DNA of 43,057 bases. Origin: Actinomycetes bacterium. Its GTDB lineage: Bacteria > Actinomycetota > Acidimicrobiia > Acidimicrobiales > Palsa-688. Both the position numbers and the translations under genes were made by a program. Below are positions 8,354-17,696 of the stretch, piece by piece. The notes beneath the pieces are model-generated. The model was not told the DNA's origin and made no database searches. It was given only the letters and a program-made list of their open reading frames with translations. The DNA is taken from positions 1-43,057 of the forward strand of contig JAKBBA010000030.1 in assembly GCA_021808665.1 (NCBI GenBank), written 5' to 3'. Within the stretch, counting starts at the first letter, position 1. Every line of letters starts with the position of its first letter.

Positions 8354-10458
8354 GTGAGCGACCCTTGGAACTTCGTCGGGGAACCCGCGTTGGCAGGACC
8401 GCACGTAGCGACGGTCACTCTCGTCGAAGGGACCTCGTTCGTCATCTCGTCGGCGAACGGCGACATAGAACCAGGGGGCTCAGAAGGCGTGTTCTTCGAG
8501 GACACTCGTTTCGTCTCTACATGGCGGCTACGACTCGACGACCAAATACCGCAGAGCCTCGCGCTGATTGCGGGTCACCCGTTCTCGGCCACCTTCGTCT
8601 CGCGTGGACAACCGGAGCACGGAGAGACTGACAGCACGCTTCTCCTCCAACGACTTCGATCCATTGGTAACGGGATGCGAGACGACATTGTGCTGGAGAA
8701 CCTAGGCCGTGAGGCTAAGGCTTGCGTCCTCACGTTCGAGCTCGGCGCCGACTTTGCGCACCTGTTCGAAGTGAAAGAGAACCGGGTTCATCCGCGGGTA
8801 AACGGACCGTCAAGGTCGACGGTCCAGTGATGTCCTTCCAGTACGAGTACATGGACCTACGAAGGGGGATCGAGGTGGTGTTCCCTGCTGGCACCGTCGT
8901 GACCGCCGGTCTGGCCCGTCTGGATGTCGTCGTCCCCCCAGCGGGAGAGTGGCGCGCGAGCGTCGAGCTGCGGCTCACCGTCGACGGCGAAGTTGTCGAG
9001 CCTCGCTTCGTCGGAGACGACCTTTCTGCCCCAGCGGCTCTCCTTCGAGCGTGGGACGAGACGACGCCCCGAGTCCGAACCGGGGACAAGGAGATCGACG
9101 CAGTGTTTCTGCAGGGCCAGCAGGACCTCGGCGCGCTGCGGATCTTCGATCCGGAGCACCCTGAGCGGTCCGTGATCGCTGCGGGCGCGCCATGGTTTAT
9201 GACACTGTTCGGTCGCGACTCGCTAATCACGTCCCTTATGACCTTGGACGTAGACCCGGGTCTTGCTTCGGGCACGCTGCTCACTCTTGCCCGAATGCAG
9301 GGAGCTCGCTCTGACGCGATCACTGAGGAGCAACCGGGGAAGATCCTACACGAGACACGTCGTGGGCTCCCAACAGATGCAGACGCACGCGCTGGCTCGC
9401 TCTACTACGGTTCGATCGACGCGACACCACTCTTCGTGGTGACGCTCGGCGCGCTCTACCAATGCGGGGTAGCCGAGGAGATCGTGGCCGAGCTCCTCCC
9501 GCACGCCGACCGAGCCCTGGCATGGATCGAGGAGTACGGGGACAGGGACGGCGACGGGTTCGTCGAGTACCAACGTGCGACGGACCGCGGGTTGCGTAAC
9601 CAGGGGTGGAAAGACTCCTTCGACAGTGTGACCTTCGCCAAAGGGCGCATCGCCGAGCCACCGATCGCGCTCTGCGAGGTTCAAGGCTATGTCTACGCCG
9701 CCTATCTTGCCCGATCCCAACTCGCCCGAGGGCGAGGTGACACTGCTCTCGCTGCCGACTACGAGCAACGCGCTGCTCGTCTCAAAGTACGCTTCAATGA
9801 GCGATTCTGGTTGGAGGAAGAAGGGTACTTCGCCCTAGGCCTTGACGGGGACAAGCGCCCGATAGACGCGCTAACCTCGAACATCGGCCACTGTCTGTGG
9901 AGCGGAATCGTCGACGACGATAAGGCGAAGCGCACCGTCGAGCACCTCTCGGGGCCTGACATGTTCACAGGGTGGGGGATCCGGACGCTCGCCAAGTCGA
10001 TGGGTAGATACAACCCGGTGAGCTACCACAACGGTTCGGTCTGGCCTCACGACAGCGCCATCTGTGCAGCGGGGCTTGCCCGCTACGGCTTCGTGGAGGA
10101 GGCCCAAGCTGTGACAGTCGGACTTTTGGAGGCGGCCCGGGCGTTCGGTGGACGTCTACCGGAGCTCTTCTGCGGTTTCGATCGAAAGGCATTCCCCGTC
10201 CCGGTCTCCTACCCTGCGTCATGTGCACCACAGGCGTGGGCGTCTGCCACCCCCTTCTGGCTGCTGCGGACGACGCTGCTACGGCTCGAGCCGTCCATTC
10301 CCGCGGGGACCATCTCGTGCGCTGCGAACATCCCGGAGGACTTCGGGCGTATCTCCGTGGAGAATCTCTTCCTCGCCGACGCGCGCCTCTCGATCGAGGC
10401 GGTGGGCACCACGGCGAAGGTCAGCGGACTACCAGACGGCATCAGGCTCGCCGATTAG
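8354..10458 (+). pseudogene. Glycogen debranching enzyme (amylo-alpha-1,6-glucosidase), frameshifted
   Basis: The first frame begins at the GTG at 8354 (GGGAG upstream) and encodes the N-terminal debranching-enzyme domain: VTLVEGTSFVISSANGDI, EGVFFEDTRFVS and DIVLENLGREA, ending out of frame at 8830. The second frame covers the linker and the alpha/alpha-toroid catalytic domain to the stop at 10458, with GAPWFMTLFGRDSLITSLMT, GWKDSFDSVTFA, HNGSVWPHDSAI and FGGRLPELFCGFDR. Adding one G to the GGG run at 8796-8798 joins them as NRVHPRGKRTVKVDG, giving about 701 residues, a normal family length. The enzyme would remove alpha-1,6 branches from glycogen. A true inactivating deletion, a phase-variable tract or a base-calling error in the run are all possible; the catalytic half shows no other damage. 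Confidence 0.85.
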
Positions 10459-10502
10459 CTGTCATCGCTATCAACGCGGCGCTTCGGAGGATCCAGGGTG
10501 GT

Positions 10503-10718
10503 TCAGCCTGGCGTCTGATGCCGACCGGATAGATCTCGCTGATCAGTAACCAGACGACAGGTCCGCGTCCGATGGCGAACAATCCGGTCCGCCACTTCCT
10601 CCGCGAAGAACGCGCCGACCATCGCCCCGATGTGGAGAAGGCTGGTGACGAACTCCTTGTCGAACGAGGACAGCCGCCGAAGTCGACGTCGGCCAGTCAA
10701 GACAGCTAGCGTTGTCAC
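10503..10718 (-). pseudogene. Sugar-porter MFS transporter fragment
   Basis: A 71-codon frame whose GTG (10718) overlaps the stop of the HAD gene. Residues 16-50 read LSSFDKEFVTSLLHIGAMVG then AFFAEEVADRIVRHRT, resembling the second membrane segment and the following G-x-x-x-D-R-x-G-R-R loop of MFS sugar porters (pattern ...VTSLLL.GA.VGA..AG.LADR.GRR). The loop glycines are replaced and the rest of the transporter is absent, so this is most likely a remnant trapped between convergent genes. A real, unknown small membrane protein coupled to the HAD gene is the alternative. Confidence 0.4.
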
Positions 10719-11440
10719 AGGCCTGGGAAACCTTGTTCTAGTGAGCCGAGCACGTGGGCGCCGCCAGCCGCTTTGAGCTCGTCGACCGAGTAGTGGCCGC
10801 TAGCCACCCCCACCGACGCCGCGCCCGACGCGTTGGTCGCGTCCATGTCGTGGGGGGTGTCGCCCACCACGAACACTTGGGACGGGGCGAGCCGGTCGTG
10901 CAGGCGGGCGGCTTTTTCGATGGCGAGCCCGGTGAGCTCGGCCCGGTCGGGTGAGTCCGTCCCGTAGGCGCCGAAGACGAAGAACCGGTTCAAGTTGGCG
11001 GGTACGAGCTTGGTGCGCGCCGCGCCTTCCATGGCCCCAGAGACCAGGCCGAGTATGACCCCGGCCTCCCCCAGGCGGAGCAGAACCTTCTCTGCCCCGG
11101 GCAGCACCCGGTAGCCGTCTGAGACGCCGATGTCGTCGGCCAGGTGCAGCAGGTACTGGGCGTAGAGCCGGGCGAGCTCGTCGTCGCTCGGCTCGCGGTG
11201 AACCACAGCGTTGAAGGTGGCGCGGGCCACCTGGGGGTCGGTCTCGCCGGCCGAGCTGTGCTCGCCGATATCGGCGGGGATGCCGTAGAGCTTGTCGAGC
11301 GCGGCTTTCCAGCTTCTCGCCCCCGCACCGCCGGTATGGACGAGGGTCTCGTCGACGTCGAACAGCACGACGATCGGCTTGGCCGTCTCCGTCAGCTTCG
11401 TCGGTCTCGTAGGGTCGGCCGCTCCGGCCGCCTCGGCCAT
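10715..11440 (-). CDS. HAD-superfamily phosphatase (phosphoglycolate phosphatase-like)
   Basis: A 241-residue HAD hydrolase. Motif I is FDVDETLVHT with nucleophile Asp28 and acid/base Asp30; motif II is GLVSGAM; motif IV is VVGDTPHDMDA with the Mg-binding acids. A helical cap (about residues 45-110) of the beta-phosphoglucomutase/phosphoglycolate phosphatase type separates motifs I and II. Substrate is unknown; small sugar phosphates or phosphoglycolate are typical. The ATG follows the gnd stop by one base, so the two are almost certainly co-transcribed, which suggests metabolite clearance linked to the pentose phosphate pathway. The protein is not OtsB: the family-specific trehalose-phosphatase motifs are absent. 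Confidence 0.87.
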   Translation of the reverse strand: MAEAAGAADPTRPTKLTETAKPIVVLFDVDETLVHTGGAGARSWKAALDKLYGIPADIGEHSSAGETDPQVARATFNAVVHREPSDDELARLYAQYLLHLADDIGVSDGYRVLPGAEKVLLRLGEAGVILGLVSGAMEGAARTKLVPANLNRFFVFGAYGTDSPDRAELTGLAIEKAARLHDRLAPSQVFVVGDTPHDMDATNASGAASVGVASGHYSVDELKAAGGAHVLGSLEQGFPGL

Positions 11441-11441
11441 C

Positions 11442-12476
11442 TCAGGTCTTCTTCTCGTCGTGGCCGCCGAAGCCCTTGCGCATGGCCGAGAGCACCTTGT
11501 CGGCGAAGTCGTCGAGACCGCGGGAGGCGAATCGGGAGTACAGGGCGGTCGTTAGCACCGGGGCCGGGACCCCTTCGTCGATCGCCGCGATCGAAGTCCA
11601 CCGGCCTTCACCCGAGTCCGACACCCGCCCGGCGTACTCCACCAGATCAGGCGAGTCGTACAGGGCGGTCGCGGTCAGATCCAACAGCCAGGACTCCACG
11701 ACGCTGCCGCGCCGCCACACCTCAGCCACCCTGGTGGTGTCGATATCGTACTGGTAGAACTCCGGCTCTTCCATAGGGGCGGTTTCGGCGTCGGAGTCGG
11801 TGCTCTTTTTGCCGGCATTCGCGTTGTGCAAGACGTTGAGACCCTCGGCGAACGCCGCCATCATCGCGTACTCGATGCCGTTGTGGACCATCTTCACGAA
11901 ATGCCCAGCCCCGTTCGGCCCGCAGTGCAAAAAGCCGTGCTCGGCCGAGTCAGGCTCCCCGCTGCGCCCCGGGGTTCGGGGCGCGGAGTCGATGCCGGGG
12001 GCGATCGTGGAAAAGATAGGTTCGAGGTGCCCGACCACGTCGTTGTCGCCGCCGATCATGAGGCAGTAGCCCCGGTCGATTCCCCACACCCCGCCGCTCG
12101 TTCCGCAGTCGACGAAGTGGATGCCCCTCTCGGACAGCGTTGCGGCGCGGGCGATGTCGTCTCGGTAGTAGGAGTTGCCCCCGTCGATGATCATGTCGCC
12201 CTTCTTCATGTGGGAGGCCACGTCTTCGATGGTCTGGCCGGTGATCTCACCCGAGGGCACCATCACCCAGACCGCCCGGGGCGCTTCGAGCTTGTCGACG
12301 AAGTCGGCCACCGAGCTCGCCCCGGTTGCTCCCTCCTTCTCGAGATCCTTGACCGCGTCAGGGTTCACGTCGAAGACCACACAGGTGTGACCGTCGCGCA
12401 TCAAGCGGCGAACGATGTTCGCTCCCATCCGTCCGAGGCCGACCACGCCGAGCTGCATCGGGCTATCCGTGGGCAT
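11442..12476 (-). CDS. gnd: 6-phosphogluconate dehydrogenase (decarboxylating), short form
   Basis: Converts 6-phosphogluconate to ribulose 5-phosphate and CO2 with NAD(P)+ in the oxidative pentose phosphate pathway. The 344-residue protein is of the short GndA/YqeC type. Cofactor loop GLGRMGAN is at residues 13-20, IIDGGNSYYRDD at 96-107, the substrate motif CGTSGGVWG at 124-132, and the catalytic stretch GHFVKMVHNGIEY at 191-203 with Lys195, Asn199 and Glu202. The start at 12476 is chosen because AAGGAG lies eight or nine bases upstream and the fold begins immediately; the open frame extends upstream but crosses the zwf tail. It overlaps the 3' end of the zwf remnant and is followed by a HAD phosphatase. 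No lesions are seen. Confidence 0.93.
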   Translation of the reverse strand: MPTDSPMQLGVVGLGRMGANIVRRLMRDGHTCVVFDVNPDAVKDLEKEGATGASSVADFVDKLEAPRAVWVMVPSGEITGQTIEDVASHMKKGDMIIDGGNSYYRDDIARAATLSERGIHFVDCGTSGGVWGIDRGYCLMIGGDNDVVGHLEPIFSTIAPGIDSAPRTPGRSGEPDSAEHGFLHCGPNGAGHFVKMVHNGIEYAMMAAFAEGLNVLHNANAGKKSTDSDAETAPMEEPEFYQYDIDTTRVAEVWRRGSVVESWLLDLTATALYDSPDLVEYAGRVSDSGEGRWTSIAAIDEGVPAPVLTTALYSRFASRGLDDFADKVLSAMRKGFGGHDEKKT

Positions 12477-12669
12477 TGTCTTGTTCTCCTTGTTGGTCGT
12501 CTTGGTGGATGGGTGTGCGCGCCTTGTCGAGTGCTCCCGCTGATGCGCCGTTCGGGACGGGGAGCCACGGTTGCTGCCAGGGGGGATGGCCTCGCAGGAG
12601 CTTGTCGGCCTGAGGCGGGCCCCACGACCCCTGCGGGCAGGGCAGCGGTGCCGGCGGATGGTCGACCAG
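12463..12669 (-). pseudogene. zwf: Glucose-6-phosphate dehydrogenase, 3' tail
   Basis: In the frame ending at TAG 12463-12465 the minus strand reads DHPPAPLPCPQGSWGPPQAD then KLLRGHPPWQQP, which matches the extreme C-terminus of Zwf (pattern Y/C-P-x-G-S-W-G-P-x-x-A-D-x-L). Upstream of about 12669 the similarity stops abruptly and the catalytic domain is missing. The tail overlaps the start of gnd, showing that an original zwf-gnd operon lost almost all of zwf by deletion. The 192 bases between this tail and the desaturase gene hold nothing recognisable. Confidence 0.65.
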
Positions 12670-12861
12670 CGCCTATTACTGTGATCAGCAAAGTATGTGC
12701 GCCGGGACAAACGAGTTGCCGTCAGCGGACGCGTGAATCGGCTTCTCGCCAGGAGGTAGATCTAGGTAGCCGGGAGTGGAGTGCGAGTAGTGAAGTTGTT
12801 GTTTAGCAGGTGGGTCTGATGGCCGACCATCCTCGCTCAACTGGGGACCTTACGCTAATTG

Positions 12862-13905
12862 CTATCGGGTGTTGAGGTTTGAGGTTGTGAGAGTGTGATG
12901 TGGTTTGCTGCTCACCTCAAGGTATTGGATTATCCTGCTGAACGACGCAGTAAACGAGGTCTCACAGTACGAGAGGTGATGTGCGTCGCAGAATTCTTTG
13001 ACGTCGGCCTGAGCGTATTTTAGGTTCGGCCGTGGCATCGAGGGAAAGAGGTGATGCTCTATCTGGTAGTTGAGACCTCCAAGTAGGAATGTGGCTACCC
13101 ACCCGCCGCTGACGTTGCGGGCGGTGATGATCAGGCGCTCTGCGAAGCCGAGGTCGGATCCGCGAGCGATGATCGGCATGCCCTTGTGGTTGGGAGCGAA
13201 GCTGACTCCGAGGTAGAGCGAAAAAACTGCCTGTTGTATCAAGACGAAAGCCAGGGCCTTCACGGGGCTGAGCACAAGGGCAAGGATCGTCAAGTACATC
13301 GCGCCATGTAGCGCTATGAGCAGGGCCTCGCCGGCTGCGGCCCGGTCATGGCGTCTGCTCAGAAGCCTGGCTCCCGAGACGTGCAACCCGATGCTGCGGA
13401 GGAGCATCATCGGAGCGAACAGCGGGGCTTGCCAACGTGCTAGGAACTGTCCGATCCTTGTGCTCAGAGTCGTCGCTGCAGTCGCCGATGGCGCGCAGGT
13501 CGGATACTCGGTTACGTCTGGATCCCGACCGACCTCATTAGGATGGGCGTGATGAGCGCTGTGCTTTGGAACCCACCAGCCCTAGCACAGTCCGGTCTAA
13601 GTGTTGCCAACAGCTAATCCAAAGTAGCGGTTGGATCGTCGCGATCGGAAGATCTGTTGGTGGCCGGCGTCGTGGCCGACGAACCCGAGCTGCGTGAACA
13701 TAATCCCCAGGAATCCGGCCGGCAGCACTGTGAGCCACGAGTTGCCGATGCTGACGAAAGCTATCCAACCCGCAACGTAAGCGAGAAATGTGATGCCGAT
13801 CCTCAGGCTTTAGTAGATGGTCCTGCGCTCCAACAGGCTAGCCGACGTGACCTTGTCGAAAAGGTCGCTGAAGGAGAGCTCAGGTGTGTCTATGTGGGCT
13901 TGCAC
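12862..13905 (-). pseudogene. Fatty acid desaturase with three nonsense codons
   Basis: One uninterrupted reading frame of 348 codons from the GTG at 13905 (GGGAG upstream) to the TAG at 12862 spells a full membrane desaturase, but contains TAA at 13810-13812, TAG at 13597-13599 and TAG at 13582-13584. All three histidine boxes are present: HDAGH in GFVGHDAGHQQIF, HSAHH in VPKHSAHHAHPN, and QIEHH in LNYQIEHHLFPSMPRPNL. The last box is the front-end/linoleoyl-CoA desaturase type (compare mycobacterial DesA3). Two of the stops fall where relatives usually have Tyr (LLERR..Y* and GLC*GWWV), consistent with single-base changes of TAC. With no indel in over 1 kb the decay looks recent. The longest fragment still open is the 182-codon 3' part. 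Confidence 0.9.
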
Positions 13906-14016
13906 GGTACTCCCAAGGAAGTCGTCAGATGGACGCCACCGGGATCTGGAGTAACGCCGAGCCGAGGCTCTTACGGTGATCACAGTACTTGACTCGGCCG
14001 ACAAACAGCGGTCGGC

Positions 14017-15450
14017 TCAGAGGTCTTGTTGCTTGGCAGCGTCGTCGAGGGCCGAGAGGAACGACTCTGCCCACACGTGCACGTTCTTCCTTCTCACTAT
14101 GCGGTGAAGTCTCCCCATGACCTGCCTCTCCGCTGGTTGATCGCGTACGAGCGATCGGCGGATGGCCTCGGTGATCCCGTCGACGTCGTGGGGGTTGATC
14201 AACGTCGCTCCTTTGAGCTCGGCTGCTGCTCCAGCGAACTCGCTGAGGATCAGACGACCCGCCAGTCCATCGCGGGAAGCGACGTACTCTTTAGCGACGA
14301 GGTTCATCCCGTCGCGCAGCGGCGTGACCAGCATGATGTCCGCCGCCAGATATAACGCGATGAGCTCGACGTTGGGGACGCTCTGATTCAGGTAGTGGAT
14401 TGCGGGATGCCCTACCGAGGAGTACTGGCCGTTGATTTCGCTTACGATCTGTTCTAGGTGGTGGCGCTCCTGCTGGTAATGGGGATCGATCTCCCGGCTC
14501 GGCACGGCGATCTGGACCATGACATGGCGGTCCGAGCTGAGCGTGCCGTCTTCGAAGAGTCTCCCCACCGCCATCATGCGACGGTCGATGCCCTTCGTGT
14601 AGTCGAGACGGTCGACGCCCAACAGCACTACTTCCGGGTCGCCGAGATCTAGCCGGAGTTGGCGAGCCCTGGCTATGACCTCAGGTTGAGATGCCTGTCG
14701 CATGATCTGTTGTGTGTCGACAGATATCGGAAACGCTCCGAGTCCGACACAGCGGTCGCCAATGTCCAGGCTCGTCTCGGTGCCGGTGACCCCAAGGAGT
14801 CGTCGAGCTAGACGGGAGAAGTTGGTCGCTGCGCCCGGCACCTGGAAGCCGATCAAGTCTGCACCGATGAGCCCTTCGATGATCTCGGTGCGCCATGGGA
14901 GCTGCATGAAGAGCTCCCGGGGAGGGAATGGAATGTGCAGGAAGAATCCTATGCGAACGTCGGGTCGAAGCTTTCGTAGCATTGCCGGCACCAACTGCAG
15001 CTGATAGTCGTGAACCCACACGGTCGCGCCGGGCGCCGACGAATCCGCTGCAGCCTCGGCAAAGCGGACGTTGACGTCCCTGTATGTGCTCCACCAGGCA
15101 CGGTCGAACGTGGGGGTCCTTATGGCGTCATGGTAGAGGGGCCACAGGGTAGCATTCGAGAAACCGGTGTAAAAGCCGTCACATTCAGCGTCACTGAGGG
15201 AGACTGCCCTCAGGCCGATCCCGTCCACTTGGTCCGGCACAGATGCCGACTCGCAACTTCCACCGGGCCAGCCGACCCATATCCCCCTGGTCTCGCGAAG
15301 TACGGGAGTCAGGGCCGAGACCAGTCCCCCGGGGCTCGCTGGCCAAGAGGCACCGCGTTCCCCGTGCACCTGATGGACGGGTAGACGGTTTGCTACGACG
15401 ACAAAGTCGGACAGAGTAGTGCCGTTCTGTCGAGGCGCACCAGCTGCCAT
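14017..15450 (-). CDS. otsA: Trehalose-6-phosphate synthase (GT20)
   Basis: Transfers glucose from a nucleotide sugar to glucose 6-phosphate to form trehalose 6-phosphate in the cytoplasm. From the ATG at 15450 it has 477 residues, the normal OtsA length; the open frame extends 100 codons further upstream but those are unlike the family. Signatures are VVVANRLPV near the start, TVWVHDYQLQLVPAMLR, GFFLHIPFPP, LLGVDRLDYTKGI and TPLRDGMNLVAKEYVA, covering the glucose-6-phosphate and donor sites. No OtsB phosphatase is present in the window. It lies downstream of the SpoIIE phosphatase gene on the same strand with a 266-base gap in which I see no gene. Trehalose synthesis fits the stress and storage theme of this region. 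Confidence 0.92.
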   Translation of the reverse strand: MAAGAPRQNGTTLSDFVVVANRLPVHQVHGERGASWPASPGGLVSALTPVLRETRGIWVGWPGGSCESASVPDQVDGIGLRAVSLSDAECDGFYTGFSNATLWPLYHDAIRTPTFDRAWWSTYRDVNVRFAEAAADSSAPGATVWVHDYQLQLVPAMLRKLRPDVRIGFFLHIPFPPRELFMQLPWRTEIIEGLIGADLIGFQVPGAATNFSRLARRLLGVTGTETSLDIGDRCVGLGAFPISVDTQQIMRQASQPEVIARARQLRLDLGDPEVVLLGVDRLDYTKGIDRRMMAVGRLFEDGTLSSDRHVMVQIAVPSREIDPHYQQERHHLEQIVSEINGQYSSVGHPAIHYLNQSVPNVELIALYLAADIMLVTPLRDGMNLVAKEYVASRDGLAGRLILSEFAGAAAELKGATLINPHDVDGITEAIRRSLVRDQPAERQVMGRLHRIVRRKNVHVWAESFLSALDDAAKQQDL

Positions 15451-15716
15451 GGGGCCGCCGTCTACCAATTGGCAACTCGGTGTCGGTGGGATCCGGCGCA
15501 CATCACCGCAGGCGGCGAGAGGGCTTTTGGCAGAGGAAAGTTCAGCGGCGACGGAACGTCTCGACAGGTCGCCGGCGTTTGGGGGCACGTGTGTGCCACC
15601 ATGTCGTAGTCGACAGCTCTGGCCTCTGGGGTAATTGCCACAGTCTGTTGTTACCCCGGAGCTCGCTTGTTGAAACCTGGGTGTCGACGGGCCGGAGCTC
15701 GCGCGTAGTGGCTGTG

Positions 15717-16895
15717 TCAGGCAGCGGACTGCGGTAGCCAGGTGGCCCACAGGATGGTTGCGTCGTCTCGGAGCCGGCGGTCCTGGTAGTCCAGGATCGT
15801 GTTGACAGCTGAGCGCAAGATGACGTCCGTCGGTGTTGACGCCGCGATCGAACGCTCGATCAAGTCGACGAAACGATCAAGGCCAAACGGCTCACTAGTC
15901 TGGAGGCGACCCTCGACGACGCCGTCAGTGTAGAACACTACCGAGTCGCCGGGCTGCAAGGCTAACTCGGCAACTTCGACGTTGTGGCCTCCCAGACCCC
16001 ACGGCAGCGATGGCCGGCAGGGCAGGCTGTCTATGACAACGCCGCGACGGACGTGGAGTGGGCGGGGGTGCCCAGCGTTAGTCCATGTTAGATGCCCCGT
16101 CTGTAGATCCAGTTGCGCTAACTGGCCGGTCACGAAGCGCTCGCCGCCGAACTGCTCTCCGAGAACCTGATCGAGATGTCGGTGGATGGCGCTGATCAGC
16201 TGACCTTCGCGGCGGTCGTGGCGGTACACGCCGACCGCCAGTGACGACACGACACTAGAGGCTAACCCGTGGCCCATCGAGTCCATGACCGCTAGGTCGA
16301 GCGCAAACCCGTTCACTGCGTGGTCGAAAAAGTCTCCTCCCACGTCGTAGGCGGGCTCGAGAACCCCCATCGAGACGGCCTCGGGAGTTTTCAGTCGTAG
16401 CGGTGGTAGAAGGTCCCACTGTATGCTCGCCTGAAGAGTCATGGCCTTCCGGCGCCGAACCAGGTTGAACAGATCCGTATAACGCGCTGCCACGGCGATG
16501 GTCGCCCCAGTTAACATCCCCAGTTCTTCGCAGCGGGCAGCCTTCTCGTCGTCGAGGCCTCCACGAATTGTGAACGCAAGAACCCCCGTGTAGTCCGACC
16601 CTTCGAGAATTGGCACGCACACACGCGTAATATCGTGTTGGGACTCGCTTGCGATCCTCCGGCTGACGAATGCGCTCCCTTCCGTACTGCCTTGCGTCGT
16701 GAGAGCGATAGGGGAGTCGACGTGGGCGCTGCGATCAGGGACTGGAACCAGCGTCGACTGCTCGAAGTCAATGAGGTACACTGTGATGTCGTAAGTGCCG
16801 AGAGTCCGGGCCAAGCGGGCCAAGGTGTCGGTGATGTCGGAGGGAGCGAGGTCTCGCAGCGCTCGAAGAGTGGGCCCAATGTCCTGGTTGTCCAT
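15717..16895 (-). CDS. GAF-SpoIIE (PP2C-type) serine phosphatase
   Basis: A 392-residue soluble protein with an N-terminal GAF-like sensor (about residues 15-135, including CVPILEGSDYTGVLAFTIRG) and a C-terminal SpoIIE/RsbU-type PP2C phosphatase (about 165-388). Metal-site and core motifs are YDVGGDFFD, LAVMDSMGHGLASS, TWTNAGHPRPLHVR, DSVVFYTDGVVEGR and LRDDATILWATW. Such enzymes dephosphorylate anti-sigma-factor antagonists and so release stress sigma factors; no partner antagonist or anti-sigma gene is adjacent. GAF, rather than a membrane or CHASE sensor, suggests an intracellular ligand. It lies just upstream of otsA and may control expression of the surrounding stress genes, which is inference. 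Confidence 0.9.
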   Translation of the reverse strand: MDNQDIGPTLRALRDLAPSDITDTLARLARTLGTYDITVYLIDFEQSTLVPVPDRSAHVDSPIALTTQGSTEGSAFVSRRIASESQHDITRVCVPILEGSDYTGVLAFTIRGGLDDEKAARCEELGMLTGATIAVAARYTDLFNLVRRRKAMTLQASIQWDLLPPLRLKTPEAVSMGVLEPAYDVGGDFFDHAVNGFALDLAVMDSMGHGLASSVVSSLAVGVYRHDRREGQLISAIHRHLDQVLGEQFGGERFVTGQLAQLDLQTGHLTWTNAGHPRPLHVRRGVVIDSLPCRPSLPWGLGGHNVEVAELALQPGDSVVFYTDGVVEGRLQTSEPFGLDRFVDLIERSIAASTPTDVILRSAVNTILDYQDRRLRDDATILWATWLPQSAA

Positions 16896-17096
16896 GGACT
16901 AGCAGCTCAAACGGAGGTCACTGACGAAGTCGGCTGGTAAGGCATTAAGGATGATCCGGTGGGCACCGCGCCAGGCTACCGTCGAAGTCGTACCCCACGA
17001 AGGCCTCCACTAGGCGCATGAGGAGTTGTGACGAGTGAGACCTAGGCGCCTTCGAGCGTCGAAGCGCAGCGCAACGCTCTGCGCGAGGATCTTCGT

Positions 17097-17627
17097 ATGT
17101 CATACACCGTGGAGCAACTGTGCGACCGGGAGGCGATCCGTGATACAGCGCTGCGTTACTGTCGTGGCGTCGACCGACTTGACGTGGAGTGCATGAAATC
17201 GGCGTACTGGCCCGAAGCGGTGGACGAGCACGGCAGTTTTGTCGGGAATGGTCACCGTTTTGCCGAGTACTGCATGAGCGCTCACCTGAAGTGGTCTTGG
17301 ACGATGCATTCGATCCTCAACCACCTGATCGAGTTCGACGCGCCCGACGCGCCAGGCGGCGGAAGGACGTCAGCGCGGGGGGAGATATACAACGTCACCG
17401 TGATGTGCCGGGTCGACGGAGGCGATTTAGACACGTGGTACGGCCGTTACCTCGATCGCTACGAGAAGCGAGGCGACCAGTGGCGGATACTTCACCGGGT
17501 GTGCGTACACCACGGGACTTTCTCGGCTCCAGCTTCGCCGATGCCGATCAGCGTCGAACGGTACCTGGATGGGGCCTTCGACCGACCTGCCGCCGGACGC
17601 CGTGTCGGCCCTCCCGAAACTCGCTGA
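17097..17627 (+). CDS. SnoaL-like (NTF2 fold) protein
   Basis: A 176-residue protein of the SnoaL-like/NTF2 superfamily. Its start YTVEQLCDREAIRDTALRYC and the following RGVDRLDVECMKSAYWPEAVDEHG are typical of the actinobacterial group that serves as dehydratase, isomerase or ring-hydroxylating-dioxygenase-beta relatives. Also visible are HSILNHLIEFD and WYGRYLDRYEKRGDQWRILHRVCVHH. Substrate unknown. GAGGAT about eight bases upstream supports the ATG. It is divergent from the SpoIIE gene and convergent with the PNPOx-fold gene. Confidence 0.8.
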   Translation: MSYTVEQLCDREAIRDTALRYCRGVDRLDVECMKSAYWPEAVDEHGSFVGNGHRFAEYCMSAHLKWSWTMHSILNHLIEFDAPDAPGGGRTSARGEIYNVTVMCRVDGGDLDTWYGRYLDRYEKRGDQWRILHRVCVHHGTFSAPASPMPISVERYLDGAFDRPAAGRRVGPPETR

Positions 17628-17696
17628 CCCAGTGGCGGACCTCTCCAGACGAGGCAGCCGGCAAAGCGGATTGGCGGCGCTCCTATCCCGGCCGGT

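Noticed and set aside
8047..8631. 194-codon plus-strand frame between the glycosyltransferase and debranching enzyme genes
   Set aside because: Almost entirely Arg and Gly, overlapping two recognisable genes.
8790..8810. Programmed -1 frameshift in the debranching enzyme gene
   Set aside because: No X-XXY-YYZ slippery heptamer exists at the junction; a lost G in a G-run explains the frames more simply.
10715..11440. OtsB trehalose phosphatase partner of OtsA
   Set aside because: It is a HAD protein but its cap and motifs are of the phosphoglycolate phosphatase type, and it is coupled to gnd rather than otsA.
11826..12806. 326-codon plus-strand frame
   Set aside because: Antisense to gnd and the zwf tail, with His/Val/Asp-rich composition typical of GC-rich antisense frames and no family match.
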